Shown here one piece after another: positions 39,893 through 48,845 of a stretch of DNA of 64,000 nt. This DNA comes from CAZADA01 sp964526675. GTDB lineage: Bacteria > Pseudomonadota > Alphaproteobacteria > Caulobacterales > Maricaulaceae. A program made the translations under genes and the position numbers. The stretch is taken from the NCBI GenBank assembly GCA_964526675.1, contig CAZGLY010000003.1, positions 50,391 to 114,390 of the forward strand. The letters run 5' to 3'. Within the stretch, counting starts at the first letter, position 1. The number at the start of each line of letters is the position of its first letter. The notes below the pieces were generated by a model. That model did not search any database and was not told where the DNA came from. It saw only the letters and a program-made list of their open reading frames with translations.

Positions 39893-40845
39893 GGCGACAC
39901 CTCCACCTCATAACGGGCCTCGCCAACCAAAAACTGCGCCGGATCGCGTTCGATCTCGCGCGCAATGCGCTCCAGCACTTCCGTCAAGCGCCGCAGATCC
40001 TCCGCCGCGAGGCTGAGATTGTCCAAGCCATCCGTCGAGAACCGCGCCAACGGCCCCTCCAGCAGCGTCATCAACGCCTGGGCGTCATCCGCGGCGGCCG
40101 CCACGCCCTCGGCCGCGTCGTCGGCGCGCGCCACAAGCGGCGACACCTCCGCGCTGATGATGCGCTCGGTCGTGCGCACCATGCCGGTCAGCTCAACGGC
40201 GACCTCGTCAATGCGCGCCGCGGCGTCATCCAAGCGCTGAACGGCCGCGCGCGCGTCGGCGAACAGATCCGCGTTCGCTTTGGCCTCCGCGCTCAGCGTC
40301 TCGATGTTGGCGAGGATCTGTCGCACGGACGCGAGGTTGTCGCGATCGAGAAGCGCGCTGAACCGCGCCAGCGCCTCGTTCGCCGAGGCCACCACGTCGC
40401 CGCTTCCCTGAAACAGCACGTCCAAGGCCGCGGCTTGGCTTGGGATCTGCGCCACGTCGTCGCCCGGCCCGGGTTCGAGCGCCGCCGCTTCGGGGTCGCC
40501 CGAGTTGATCTGGATGTACGCCAGGCCGGTGATCCCCTGCGGCTCAAGCTGGGCCACCGACTCCACGCTGACGGGCGTCGCCGCGTCCACGCGAATGCGC
40601 GCGACGACCTGGCCCACATTCATGTCCGCAAGCGACAGGGTCGTCACCTCGCCCACCCGGATGCCGTTGAACCGGACTTCGCTTGACGGGCTCAATCCGC
40701 GGACCGCGCCGTTGAAGACGACGTCATACTCCGTGTACTCCTGGGCGAAACGCACCTGAGCGAGCCACACCACGAACACCGCCGCCGCCGCGATGACCCC
40801 CATCGCGAACGCGCCAATCAGCACAAAATGCGCTCGTGTCTCCAC
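39889..40845 (-). CDS. MCE-domain substrate-binding protein (MlaD-like)
   Basis: MCE proteins form hexameric rings that carry phospholipids across the periplasm. The 318-residue product has one N-terminal membrane anchor (FVLIGAFAMGVIAAAAVFVV), then the MCE domain (YDVVFNGAVRGLSPSSEVRF, RIRVDAATPVSVESVAQLEP, GLAYIQINSG) at about residues 35-120. A long helical tail follows (VAQLDDA-like repeats, FSTDGLDNLSLAAEDLRRLT). The tail is longer than in E. coli MlaD (183), more like PqiB/YebT single-MCE relatives in Alphaproteobacteria. It lies 14 bp downstream of the ATPase gene and overlaps the lipoprotein gene. Confidence 0.9.
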   Translation of the reverse strand: METRAHFVLIGAFAMGVIAAAAVFVVWLAQVRFAQEYTEYDVVFNGAVRGLSPSSEVRFNGIRVGEVTTLSLADMNVGQVVARIRVDAATPVSVESVAQLEPQGITGLAYIQINSGDPEAAALEPGPGDDVAQIPSQAAALDVLFQGSGDVVASANEALARFSALLDRDNLASVRQILANIETLSAEAKANADLFADARAAVQRLDDAAARIDEVAVELTGMVRTTERIISAEVSPLVARADDAAEGVAAAADDAQALMTLLEGPLARFSTDGLDNLSLAAEDLRRLTEVLERIAREIERDPAQFLVGEARYEVEVSP

Positions 40846-40859
40846 CGCTCACCCCTCCA

Positions 40860-41663
40860 TCAGGCTGACGCCGCGACGGAGCCGTCGCGCGCCTGTGTCG
40901 AGACCGCCGCGCGACCCCGCGGCCCATTGAAATAGGACCGGATCCATGGATGTTCCGACCGCAGGAGCGCGTCCGGCGTGTCCACCGCGATCACGCGCCG
41001 CTCCGCCAACACCGCGATGCGGTCGCAAATTGCGTGCAAGCTGTCCAGGTCGTGGGTCACCATGACCACGGTCAAACCCAGAGCCGCCCGCAGCTTTAGA
41101 ATCAGTTGATCAAAGTCCGCCGCGCCCAGCGGATCCAAACCCGCGGTCGGCTCATCCAAGAACAGAATGTCGGGATCCAACGCCAAAGCGCGCGCGAGGC
41201 CGGCGCGTTTCCGCATGCCGCCCGACAGCTCCGACGGCAGCTTGTGCGCCGCGTCCATCGGCAAGCCCGCCAGCGCGATCTTCATCTCCGCGATGTCTTC
41301 CATGAGCAGAGACGGCGTGTTCGCGTGCTCGCGCAGCGGTGTTTGAACGTTCTCCTTCACCGTGAGGGAGGAGAACAGCGCGCCATTTTGGAACAGCACG
41401 CCAAAGCGTCGTTCAAGGGCGTTGCGGTTTTCGCCCTCCAAATCGTGCAAGGGCTCGCCAAAGATGCGCACCGCGCCGGCGTCCGGCCGCCGCAACCCGA
41501 TGAGCGTGTTCAACAGCACCGACTTGCCCGTGCCCGAACCGCCGACGAGACCGATGATCTCCCCGCGACAGGCCGTGAAGTCGAGGTTGTCGTGGATCAC
41601 CCGCTCGCCGAACTGCGTACGCACGCCGCGCGCCTCCACGATCGGCTCGCCGGGCGCGCTCAT
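40860..41663 (-). CDS. ABC transporter ATP-binding protein (MlaF-like)
   Basis: The ATG at 41663 (MSAPGEPIVEARGVRTQFGE) overlaps the permease stop by ATGA; a longer reading up to 42581 is the wrong frame of the permease gene. The 267-residue ATPase has Walker A GLVGGSGTGKSVLLNTLIGL, signature ELSGGMRKRAGLARALALDP, Walker B DILFLDEPTAGLDP and the switch histidine in VVMVTHDLDS. It energises retrograde or anterograde phospholipid transport with the MlaE-like permease and the MCE protein. The length is normal for MlaF. Confidence 0.94.
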   Translation of the reverse strand: MSAPGEPIVEARGVRTQFGERVIHDNLDFTACRGEIIGLVGGSGTGKSVLLNTLIGLRRPDAGAVRIFGEPLHDLEGENRNALERRFGVLFQNGALFSSLTVKENVQTPLREHANTPSLLMEDIAEMKIALAGLPMDAAHKLPSELSGGMRKRAGLARALALDPDILFLDEPTAGLDPLGAADFDQLILKLRAALGLTVVMVTHDLDSLHAICDRIAVLAERRVIAVDTPDALLRSEHPWIRSYFNGPRGRAAVSTQARDGSVAASA

Positions 41664-42799
41664 ATGCCCAGCTCCAGGTAGATCATCGCGAACACCGCAT
41701 CGATGACGATCACCGCGAAGATGGATTGCACCACCGACGCCGTCACGTGCCGGCCGAGGCTGTCGACGCCGCCGCGCACTTGCAGGCCATGCCAGCAGCC
41801 AATGAGCGCGATCACCAAGGCGAACACCGGCGCTTTGGCGATCCCCGCGAAGAAGTGGGAGGCGTCGATCTGGCTGGCCAACCGCGCCACATACTGCTCC
41901 GGCGACACGCCGCCTGAGACCGCGAGCACCGTCATGCCGCCGAGCAAACCGGTCACCATCGCCGTGAACGACAAAAGCGGGAGCACGATGACGCACGCCA
42001 ACACGCGCGGCAGCACCAAGGTCTCCATCGGATCGAGGCCGAGAGCGCGCAGGGCGTCGATCTCCTGCTGCATCCCCATCGCGCCGATCTTCGCGGTGAA
42101 CGCGGAGTCTGAGCGTCCAGCGATCAGGATCGCCGTGATCACCACCCCGAACTCGCGCAAAATGGCGTACCCGACCAGTTCGACGGCGTAGATCGTCGCG
42201 CCGATTTGCTGTTGCAGCAGGTTGGCGCCGAGATAGGCGACCACGGCGCCGACGAAGAAGTTCAATGTGGCCACGATCGGCATCGCGTTGAGGCCCGCGC
42301 TTTCGATCACCGCGAAGGTCGGGGTCAGGCGCAAGCGTTTCGGGTGCGCGATGACGCGGCCAATCGCCGCCAGCAGGCGGCCAAAGAACGACAGGATCGC
42401 GATGAAATCGCCGGACGCGCGGATCAAGCCTTCGCCCGCGCGTGAGAACATGTCCAACAGCCCGGGCCCGCGCACCGGCGGCGGCGGACACGATTCCGTA
42501 TGGGCGCGCACCAGGTTCATCAAATCGCGCGCGCTGGGATGCTCGCCGATGAAATGGAAGTCCGCGTCCGGCTGCGAACACCGGTCCAGCACGCGGCCCA
42601 GCGACAGCGCGCCCGCGGTGTCGATCCGACCCAAGCCTCGCAGATCGATGGCGACCGCGCCCGGATCCACCTCCTCACGAAGCCGACGCAACACAGAATC
42701 GTGGACGCCGACGCCCGTGACCGTCCATTCTCCTTCCGGCGCCAACACCACCTGGCCGTTCTCCCGGCGCACGGTGAGACGCGTCGTCATGCCGTCCAT
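41660..42799 (-). CDS. MlaE-like permease with fused N-terminal STAS domain
   Basis: Residues about 5-105 are a STAS-like domain (LAPEGEWTVTGVGVHDSVLR, VAIDLRGLGRIDTAGALSLG) that corresponds to the separate MlaB protein of E. coli. Residues about 120-379 are the MlaE permease (LNAMPIVATLNFFVGAVVAY, GATIYAVELVGYAILREFGV, IGAMGMQQEIDALRALGLDP), ending in the membrane helix IFAVIVIDAVFAMIYLELGI. The fusion is common in Alphaproteobacteria. M4 (42790) is an alternative start. It is the first gene of permease-ATPase-MCE-lipoprotein, and is divergent from dgcN with 42 bp between. Confidence 0.92.
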   Translation of the reverse strand: MDGMTTRLTVRRENGQVVLAPEGEWTVTGVGVHDSVLRRLREEVDPGAVAIDLRGLGRIDTAGALSLGRVLDRCSQPDADFHFIGEHPSARDLMNLVRAHTESCPPPPVRGPGLLDMFSRAGEGLIRASGDFIAILSFFGRLLAAIGRVIAHPKRLRLTPTFAVIESAGLNAMPIVATLNFFVGAVVAYLGANLLQQQIGATIYAVELVGYAILREFGVVITAILIAGRSDSAFTAKIGAMGMQQEIDALRALGLDPMETLVLPRVLACVIVLPLLSFTAMVTGLLGGMTVLAVSGGVSPEQYVARLASQIDASHFFAGIAKAPVFALVIALIGCWHGLQVRGGVDSLGRHVTASVVQSIFAVIVIDAVFAMIYLELGI

Positions 42800-42841
42800 G
42801 CGTTCGACCCCGCGTTTTGGATCCTGATATCACACTGCGCC

Positions 42842-43858
42842 ATGACCGTTGCGAGACCATATCTGCTGTTCTTGGGCGACGCCCCGGATCAGCTCGCCAT
42901 CAAAACCGCCATGGGCGTCGTCGACTGGCGACCCGACTGGTGCCTGGGCCAAATGCGCTTGCCCGGTTGCCAGGCGGACGCCGGCTTGCCCGACATAGGA
43001 GTCGCTGAAGCCGCCGCGAAGGGCGCGCGCACCTTTGTGATCGGAGCGGTGAACCCTGGCGGGGTTTTGCCGGAGAGCTGGACGGCGGTCATCCTGGAGG
43101 CGTTGGCGGCCGGTCTCGACATCGCCAGCGGATTGCATCGACGCTTGGAAACGGTGCCCGGCGTCGCGGAAGCGGCGGCCGCAACGGGGCGCGCGCTGCA
43201 CAATCTGCGTCTCGCCGACCAGAGCTTTGCGGTGGGCACGGGCCGCAGACGCTCGGGCAAACGCTTGCTGACCGTCGGCACCGATTGCTCCGTCGGGAAG
43301 AAGTACACCAGCCTGGCCATGGAACGCGCCATGCGCGCGGCCGGCATGGACGCTGAGTTTGTCGCGACGGGCCAGACGGGCGTCCTGATCGCGGGGCGCG
43401 GCGTGGCGCTTGACGCGGTCGGCGCGGATTTCATCTCCGGCGCCGCGGAATGGCTCTCGCCCGACGCGGCGGAGGATCACTGGCATGTGATCGAGGGCCA
43501 GGGGTCGCTTTTTCATCCCGCCTTCGCCGGCGTGACGCTGGGTCTGTTGCACGGCTCTCAGCCGGACGCGGTGGTCGTGTGCCATGAACCGACGCGGCGG
43601 ACGATGAGGAACTCGCCCTACCCGATTGCGCGGATCGAGGATGTCATCGACCACACGCTTCGGCTCGGCCGCTTGACCAACCCGGCGATCGCCGTTCTGG
43701 GCTTGGCGGTGAACACCGCCGCCTTGGACGAGGACAGCGCGCGCGCCTGTGTGGCGGAGCTGTCAGACGCCCATGCCATGCCCGCCACGGACCCGATCCG
43801 GTTTGGCTGCGCGCCGCTGGTGGAGGCGTTGCAGGCGCGCGCGTGGGGTCGCCCGTGA
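42842..43858 (+). CDS. dgcN: D-glutamate N-acetyltransferase DgcN-like (DUF1611)
   Basis: DgcN acetylates D-glutamate as the first step of a D-glutamate catabolic route. The product from ATG 42842 is 338 residues, with a DUF1611-type N-terminal part (MTVARPYLLFLGDAPDQLAI, PESWTAVILEALAAGLDIAS). The P-loop half reads RLLTVGTDCSVGKKYTSLAM, followed by AEFVATGQTGVLIAGRGVAL, HVIEGQGSLFHPAFAGVTLG and PDAVVVCHEPTRRTMRNSPY. Upstream in-frame codons lie inside the divergent permease gene. The stop overlaps dgcA by GTGA, and the pairing with an epimerase-type enolase supports the assignment. Confidence 0.87.
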   Translation: MTVARPYLLFLGDAPDQLAIKTAMGVVDWRPDWCLGQMRLPGCQADAGLPDIGVAEAAAKGARTFVIGAVNPGGVLPESWTAVILEALAAGLDIASGLHRRLETVPGVAEAAAATGRALHNLRLADQSFAVGTGRRRSGKRLLTVGTDCSVGKKYTSLAMERAMRAAGMDAEFVATGQTGVLIAGRGVALDAVGADFISGAAEWLSPDAAEDHWHVIEGQGSLFHPAFAGVTLGLLHGSQPDAVVVCHEPTRRTMRNSPYPIARIEDVIDHTLRLGRLTNPAIAVLGLAVNTAALDEDSARACVAELSDAHAMPATDPIRFGCAPLVEALQARAWGRP

Positions 43859-44895
43859 CGCCGCGACGAATGCGCGTGGCTCACGAGCGCTGGCCTCTCA
43901 AAGCGGAGTTTCGCATCGCTCGGGGCGCAAAGACCTACGCGGACGTGGTGGTCGTGACGCTGGAGCAAGACGGCGTGACGGGCCGTGGCGAATGCGTGCC
44001 CTACGCCCGCTACGGCGAAACGATCGAGAGCGTGTTTGGCCAGATCGAGGCCGCCCGAGGCCTGATGGAATCGCGCAGCCTGGTCGATTTTGACAGCGCG
44101 CAGCCGATGCTACTCGCCGGCGCGCCGGCGGGCGCGGCGCGCAACGCGCTGGATTGCGCGCTGTGGGATCTCGATTGCAAGCAGCGTGGCGTCACGGCCA
44201 GCTGGAACCGCTCGCTGCCGCCGCCGCAACCGGTCGTCACCGCTTACACCCTCTCGATCGACGCGCCAGACGCCATGGCCGCCGCCGCCCGGGCCGCGCC
44301 ATCGCCGCCGGACGCCTTAGGCCACGGCGCGACGACGACGCCGCTCCTTAAGATGAAGCTCGCCGGGGATGGGGCCGACATTGCGCGGATCGAAGCGGTG
44401 CACGCCGCCATGCCCACGGCGCGGCTCATTCTCGACGCCAATGAGGGCCTCGACGTCGCCGGCTTGGACGCGCTCGCGCCCGTGGCCGCCCGTTGCGGCG
44501 CGGTGTTGATCGAGCAGCCCTTGCCGACGGCGGAGGATGGCGCGCTGGCGGGCTTTGAAAGCGCGGTGCCTTTGTGCGCGGACGAAAGCCTTCACACCGC
44601 ACGGGATCTCGAGGCCGTCGCCGCCCGCTATCAAGCGGTGAACGTCAAGCTCGACAAGACCGGCGGCTTTGACGAAGCCGCGCGCACGGTCGAGCAGGCG
44701 CGCGCCGCTGGGCTGCAGGTCATGGTCGGCTGTATGGTCGCGACATCCCTGGCGATGGCGCCCGCTTTTCTGCTCACGCCGCTGGCGGACTATGTCGATT
44801 TGGACGGGCCGTTGCTGTTGGCGGAGGACCGCGTGCCGCCGATAGCGTATGACGGCGTGCTTATGCACCCCCCGCCGACGGCCTTGTGGGGGTGA
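43855..44895 (+). CDS. dgcA: N-acetyl-D-glutamate racemase DgcA (enolase superfamily)
   Basis: The enzyme, formerly typed as dipeptide epimerase, should racemise N-acetyl-D-glutamate to the L form. The GTG at 43855 overlaps the dgcN stop; ATG 43870 (MRVAHERWPLKAEFRIARGA) is an equally family-like start. Motifs of the muconate-lactonising subgroup are visible: LLKMKLAGDGADIARIEAVH (catalytic Lys), ARLILDANEGLDVAGLDALA and VLIEQPLPTAEDGALAGF, then PLCADESLHTARDLEAVAAR and AVNVKLDKTGGFDEA. The last 35 bp overlap the convergent MFS gene, so both C-termini share DNA. Confidence 0.87.
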   Translation: MTPRRMRVAHERWPLKAEFRIARGAKTYADVVVVTLEQDGVTGRGECVPYARYGETIESVFGQIEAARGLMESRSLVDFDSAQPMLLAGAPAGAARNALDCALWDLDCKQRGVTASWNRSLPPPQPVVTAYTLSIDAPDAMAAAARAAPSPPDALGHGATTTPLLKMKLAGDGADIARIEAVHAAMPTARLILDANEGLDVAGLDALAPVAARCGAVLIEQPLPTAEDGALAGFESAVPLCADESLHTARDLEAVAARYQAVNVKLDKTGGFDEAARTVEQARAAGLQVMVGCMVATSLAMAPAFLLTPLADYVDLDGPLLLAEDRVPPIAYDGVLMHPPPTALWG

Positions 44896-46105
44896 GCGCG
44901 TCGCGCCGCTCCAGCCGCCAGAGGATCAACGCGGCCACGAGCCCCGCCGCGCACAAGCCGCTCATGGCCATATAGCCCAACGCGCCATGTTGGTTGTAGA
45001 GCACGCCGCTCACGGCCGTCGCCGCCGCGAGGACGCCGCCCAGCGCCAAGCCGGAGTTCACCGACTGCAGGGTCGCGGCCGCGTGTTCCGGCGCTCGCGC
45101 GGCGATGTGGATGACGATGCCCAGATGCGCCGCCGCGAAGGTGCCCGCATGGAGCGTCTGCAGAGCGAAGGTCGTCGCGAGATCGGGCTGGAACGCAAAG
45201 GCGGTCCACCGGATCAGCCCGCAGACCGCGCCGGCCGCCAGGAGCGCACCGGGGCCAAAGCGCTCCGCCCATCGGCCAAACACCGTCAAGAACAGGATCT
45301 CCGCGGCGATCCCCCACCCCCACAACACGCCAATCGTCGTCTTTGAGTATCCGGCCTCGGACCACGCCAGCGTCGAAAACCAATAGTAGAAGCCGTGCGC
45401 GCCCTGAACGAAGGCGGACGCGGCGATGGCCGCCACCGTGTCCGGCCGGGTCAGCACGCGCCAAACCGGCGACGCGCGTCCCGCAGTGATGCGCGGCCGC
45501 TTTGGCAACACGCCCGCGCTGGCGCCGACAAGCAGGCAGACCCCGATCAACCAACCGATCAGCACGGGCGGGCCGAAACGGTCCATCAGGGCTCCCATCA
45601 CGACGGAGGCCGCCACAAAGGTCGCCGAGCCGACGCTGCGCACAGGCCCGTACGCGAAACCGTCGCGCCGGGCTGCGGCCATGGCGCTGGACTCCAGCAG
45701 AGGCGTAAGGGGGGCCGCCGCCGCAGACGCCGCCACCGTCGCCACGATCAGCGTCCAGGGCGACGGTGCGAGCCATTGTCCGACGTAAAGCCCAGCGGTC
45801 GCCAGCGCCGCCACGCGAAACACGCCGCGCGCGTCGCCGAGCCGGTCCGCGGCGTAGCCGCCCGCCAACGAGACAGAGAAACGCGCGACCATGCCCGTCG
45901 CCGCCGCCGCGCCGATCGCCTCCGGGCTCAAGCCGCGGTGGGCGAGCCACACGGGCAAATAGGGCAAGGACGCGCCCATCATCAAAAACAAAGCGCCGTA
46001 GAGCCAGCCGTACCGCCAGGCCGGGGCGGCCGCGCGCGCCAACGCGGCGAGGCGCCCTCGCCGCCGGTGAGGCGGCCGAGATGGGGGAGCGATGTCGGAA
46101 ACCAC
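44861..46105 (-). CDS. MFS transporter (HcaT/PPP-like)
   Basis: The 414-residue product has about 12 membrane helices, beginning with YGWLYGALFLMMGASLPYLP after a 30-residue basic, proline-rich cytoplasmic leader. The segment WLAHRGLSPEAIGAAAATGM and the middle HGFYYWFSTLAWSEAGYSKT resemble the 3-phenylpropionate transporter-like MFS branch. The substrate is unknown. The gene converges on dgcA with a 35-bp tail-to-tail overlap, so it is not co-transcribed with the D-glutamate genes, although uptake of their substrate is a possibility. The ATG at 46105 is divergent from the DUF423 gene. Confidence 0.85.
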   Translation of the reverse strand: MVSDIAPPSRPPHRRRGRLAALARAAAPAWRYGWLYGALFLMMGASLPYLPVWLAHRGLSPEAIGAAAATGMVARFSVSLAGGYAADRLGDARGVFRVAALATAGLYVGQWLAPSPWTLIVATVAASAAAAPLTPLLESSAMAAARRDGFAYGPVRSVGSATFVAASVVMGALMDRFGPPVLIGWLIGVCLLVGASAGVLPKRPRITAGRASPVWRVLTRPDTVAAIAASAFVQGAHGFYYWFSTLAWSEAGYSKTTIGVLWGWGIAAEILFLTVFGRWAERFGPGALLAAGAVCGLIRWTAFAFQPDLATTFALQTLHAGTFAAAHLGIVIHIAARAPEHAAATLQSVNSGLALGGVLAAATAVSGVLYNQHGALGYMAMSGLCAAGLVAALILWRLERRDALTPTRPSAGGA

Positions 46106-46151
46106 ACAGGGAGCCTTAGCCAGAGCACGCGCTCACGGCTATAAAAAACCC

Positions 46152-46577
46152 ATGAGCACTCCATCACCGACCGGCGCGCCGGGTCAAACCACGCCCAGCC
46201 CCCCCGCGCGCCGCAGCGCCAGCCATGTGGCTGCGCCGTTGGCGGCCGCCATCGCCGCCCTGCACGGCGCGGCCGCCATCGCCGCCGGCGCTTTTGGCGC
46301 GCATGGCGCGGAGGAGCGCGCCGCAGAGCTCCTGGGCGTCGGCGCTCGCTGGCAATCCATCGCCGCCGTCGCGGGGCTGTTCTGCGCCTGGCGCGACGCA
46401 CGCGCCGCAGCGTGGATGTTTAACATCGGCGGGGCTTTGTTCGCGGGATCGCTCTACGCGGTTGCGGCGGGCGCGCCATCGTTTCTGTTCGCCGTCACGC
46501 CCGTTGGCGGCGGCGCGCTGATCCTCGCCTGGCTCGCCCTGGCGTGGCGCGAGGCCCACGCCTTGATCCGACGCTGA
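46152..46577 (+). CDS. DUF423-like small membrane protein
   Basis: The ATG at 46152 (MSTPSPTGAPGQTTPSPPAR) is used because a longer in-frame reading from 46092 overlaps the divergent MFS gene. The 141-residue product has four membrane helices: LAAAIAALHGAAAIAAGAFG with the DUF423 hallmark GAFGAHG, IAAVAGLFCAWRDARAAAWM, FNIGGALFAGSLYAVAAG and GGGALILAWLALAW. The function of DUF423 proteins is not known. The N-terminal 25 residues are Pro/Ser-rich. It precedes the glycosyltransferase cluster by 149 bp in the same direction but is unlikely to belong to it. Confidence 0.75.
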   Translation: MSTPSPTGAPGQTTPSPPARRSASHVAAPLAAAIAALHGAAAIAAGAFGAHGAEERAAELLGVGARWQSIAAVAGLFCAWRDARAAAWMFNIGGALFAGSLYAVAAGAPSFLFAVTPVGGGALILAWLALAWREAHALIRR

Positions 46578-46726
46578 GGCGGCTCCGACGGCGTCTGCGG
46601 TTGCGCGTGCGCCCGCGGCGCTGGATTTGCGCCGAGGCACGCTCTAGCGTGCGGGCGTGTGTCATATGCGTCCGCTTCCAACGTCGTCCGACGCCTTGAA
46701 GGCGGTCCCCCCACAAGGGATGCTTG

Positions 46727-48154
46727 ATGTTCGAAGCTGACCCGGCGACCCCGCCGCGAGGGGAGCGGGCGCGCGCGACGCCGCGTGACGGCGCGGTTGC
46801 GCACAGCGCTGCGGCGATCAACGCGGACGCCGCCGCACGTGTTCGCGACGACGCATCGGCGGGCCATGGCGCGTTGCGGATCGCCTTCGCGAGTTATCGC
46901 ACCCACCCCCATGTCGGCGGTCAGGGCGTTTATGTGCGCGCGGTCACGGCGGCGCTGGCGGACCTGGGTCACCGCGTCGACGTTGTTTCCGGACCGCCCT
47001 ATCCGGACCTCGATCCGCGCGTCGGGCTGATCAGGCTGCCCTCGCTGGACCTCTTTGCGCGCGACAATGCGTTTGCGGCGTTTCGGCCGCGCTTTTTGGG
47101 CTCATGGCCCGATCTGGCGGAGTGGGCGCTGCACAACACCGGCGCCTTTGGCGAGGTGTATGCGTTTGGCGCGCGGTTCGCCGATTGGGCGCGGGCGCAT
47201 GGCCATCGCTATGACGTGATCCACGACAATCAGGGCCTCAGCCAAGGGCTGTTGGCGGCGCAGCGCGCGGGCCCGCCCGCGGTGGCGACGTTGCATCACC
47301 CGATCTCCGCGGACCTGGACTGCGCGTTGGCGGCGGAACCGCGCCTTTGGCGGCGGATGCTGCTGCGCCGCTGGCACGGCTTTGTGCGCACGCAGGCCGC
47401 GGTCGCGCGTCAGCTGCCGGCGCTGTTGACCGTCTCTCATGCGGCGAAGACGCGCGCGGTGGCGGACTTCCGGCTCGATCCGACGCGCGTCCATGTGTGC
47501 CCAAACGGGGTGGATCAGGGGGTCTTCCACCACCGCCCCGATGTCGCGCGCGACCCGAACGTGATCGTCACCGCCGCCAGCGCCGACGTTCCGTTGAAGG
47601 GCCTGGCGGTGCTGATGCGCGCGATGGCGCGGCTGCGCGACAGCCACCCCGGCGCGCGCTTGACGGTGATCGGCCGCTTGCGCGACGGACCCGCGCGCGA
47701 CGCGCTGGAGGCGTCCGGCCTGGGCGATCGCGTCACTTTCGTGAGCGATTTGACGGCCGACGACATCGCCGCGCTCTACGCGCGCGCGGCCGTGGTGGCG
47801 AGCCCGTCTCTGTTTGAGGGCTTTGGCCTGCCCGCGGCGGAAGCGATGGCCTGCGGCGCGGCGGTGGTCGCGACCGACGGCGGCGGCTTGCCGGAAGTCG
47901 TGGGCGACGCCGGGGTGATCACCCCCGCTGGCGATGACGCGGCCCTCGCGGCGGCGATCGCTGGGCTGCTCGACTCGCCGGAACGGCGGCGCGCGCTCGG
48001 GACCCAAGCGGCCGCGCGCGCCCGCGCGGTGTTCTCCTGGCGCGTTCATGCGGAGGCGGCCGTCGCGCTGCATCGCGCAGTGATCGCCAAGCGCATTGCT
48101 GACCGCGCCGCGTCACCCCAGCTGGATCCCACCCGTGCACACCATTCCGCTTGA
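46727..48154 (+). CDS. Family 4 glycosyltransferase
   Basis: ATG 46727 follows AAGGGA. After a 45-residue Arg/Ala-rich leader, the 475-residue product is a GT-B retaining glycosyltransferase: RIAFASYRTHPHVGGQGVYV at the N-terminal donor/acceptor side, then DVIHDNQGLSQGLLAAQRAG, HVCPNGVDQGVFHHRPDVAR and the C-terminal E-x7-E motif in SLFEGFGLPAAEAMACGAAV, then ATDGGGLPEVVG. Its stop overlaps the following methyltransferase by 20 bp. It is the first gene of a three-gene operon with no sugar-nucleotide synthesis gene, so it should use a common pool sugar. The acceptor is unknown. Confidence 0.88.
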   Translation: MFEADPATPPRGERARATPRDGAVAHSAAAINADAAARVRDDASAGHGALRIAFASYRTHPHVGGQGVYVRAVTAALADLGHRVDVVSGPPYPDLDPRVGLIRLPSLDLFARDNAFAAFRPRFLGSWPDLAEWALHNTGAFGEVYAFGARFADWARAHGHRYDVIHDNQGLSQGLLAAQRAGPPAVATLHHPISADLDCALAAEPRLWRRMLLRRWHGFVRTQAAVARQLPALLTVSHAAKTRAVADFRLDPTRVHVCPNGVDQGVFHHRPDVARDPNVIVTAASADVPLKGLAVLMRAMARLRDSHPGARLTVIGRLRDGPARDALEASGLGDRVTFVSDLTADDIAALYARAAVVASPSLFEGFGLPAAEAMACGAAVVATDGGGLPEVVGDAGVITPAGDDAALAAAIAGLLDSPERRRALGTQAAARARAVFSWRVHAEAAVALHRAVIAKRIADRAASPQLDPTRAHHSA

Positions 48155-48845
48155 TCGTTTGCCCATCGCCGCCGGCGACCGGGCTCTGGACCTGGGCTGC
48201 GGGCGCGGCCGCCACACCCACGGCCTGGCGTCGGCGACGCCCGCGACCGTCATCGGGGTGGATCTGGATTGGGAGGATTTGCGCGCCACCCAAGAGGGGT
48301 TCGCGTGGTTGCCCGGACGTCACGCATGGGGCCTGGCGCGCGCGGACGCGCTGGCGCTGCCCTTTGCGGATGACGCGTTTGACGCCGTGGTGTGCTCTGA
48401 GGTTCTTGAGCACATCCCCGCGCTGGACGCGGCTCTGGACGAAATCGCTCGCGTGGTGCGCCCCGGCGGCGCGTTGGCGCTTTCCGTGCCGCGGGCGTGG
48501 CCGGAGGCCCTCTGCTGGCGGCTCGCGCCGGAGTATCCCCGTCAACCAGGGGGGCATGTGCGCATCTTTGACGCCAAGGCGCTGCGGGCCAGCGTGGAGA
48601 CGCGGGGCTTCGCGCTGCGGTGGCGCGGCTTCGCCCACGGCCTGCACAGCCCGTATTGGTGGCTCAAATGCCTGCTCTGGGAGCGGCGTGACGATCACCC
48701 CGTGATCCGCGCCTATCAGCGCTTCTTGGAGTGGGACATACTCAAGCGACCGCTTCTGACGCGGCTTATGGAGGCGGCGGCCGCCCCGATCATGGGCAAG
48801 AGCGTGGTGATGGGTTTTGAAAAGACGGCGCGGACCGCGCCATGA
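48135..48845 (+). CDS. Class I SAM-dependent methyltransferase
   Basis: The start is set at GTG 48135, giving HTIPLDRLPIAAGDRALDLG as the second to twenty-first residues. Motif I follows as DLGCGRGRHTHGLASA; then VIGVDLDWEDLRA, ALALPFADDAFDAVVCSEVL and EHIPALDAALDEIARVVRPG, the usual Methyltransf_11 layout. The C-terminal half (HSPYWWLKCLLWERRDDHPV) is specific to this protein. The 236-residue gene overlaps the glycosyltransferase stop by 20 bp and the next gene by ATGA, so the three products are probably made in step. The substrate is unknown. Confidence 0.85.
   Translation: MHTIPLDRLPIAAGDRALDLGCGRGRHTHGLASATPATVIGVDLDWEDLRATQEGFAWLPGRHAWGLARADALALPFADDAFDAVVCSEVLEHIPALDAALDEIARVVRPGGALALSVPRAWPEALCWRLAPEYPRQPGGHVRIFDAKALRASVETRGFALRWRGFAHGLHSPYWWLKCLLWERRDDHPVIRAYQRFLEWDILKRPLLTRLMEAAAAPIMGKSVVMGFEKTARTAP

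Noticed and set aside
41664..42581. N-terminal extension of the ATPase gene to a 573-residue product
   Set aside because: The additional residues are the wrong frame of the MlaE-like permease; the ATPase start at 41663 overlaps the permease stop as ATGA.
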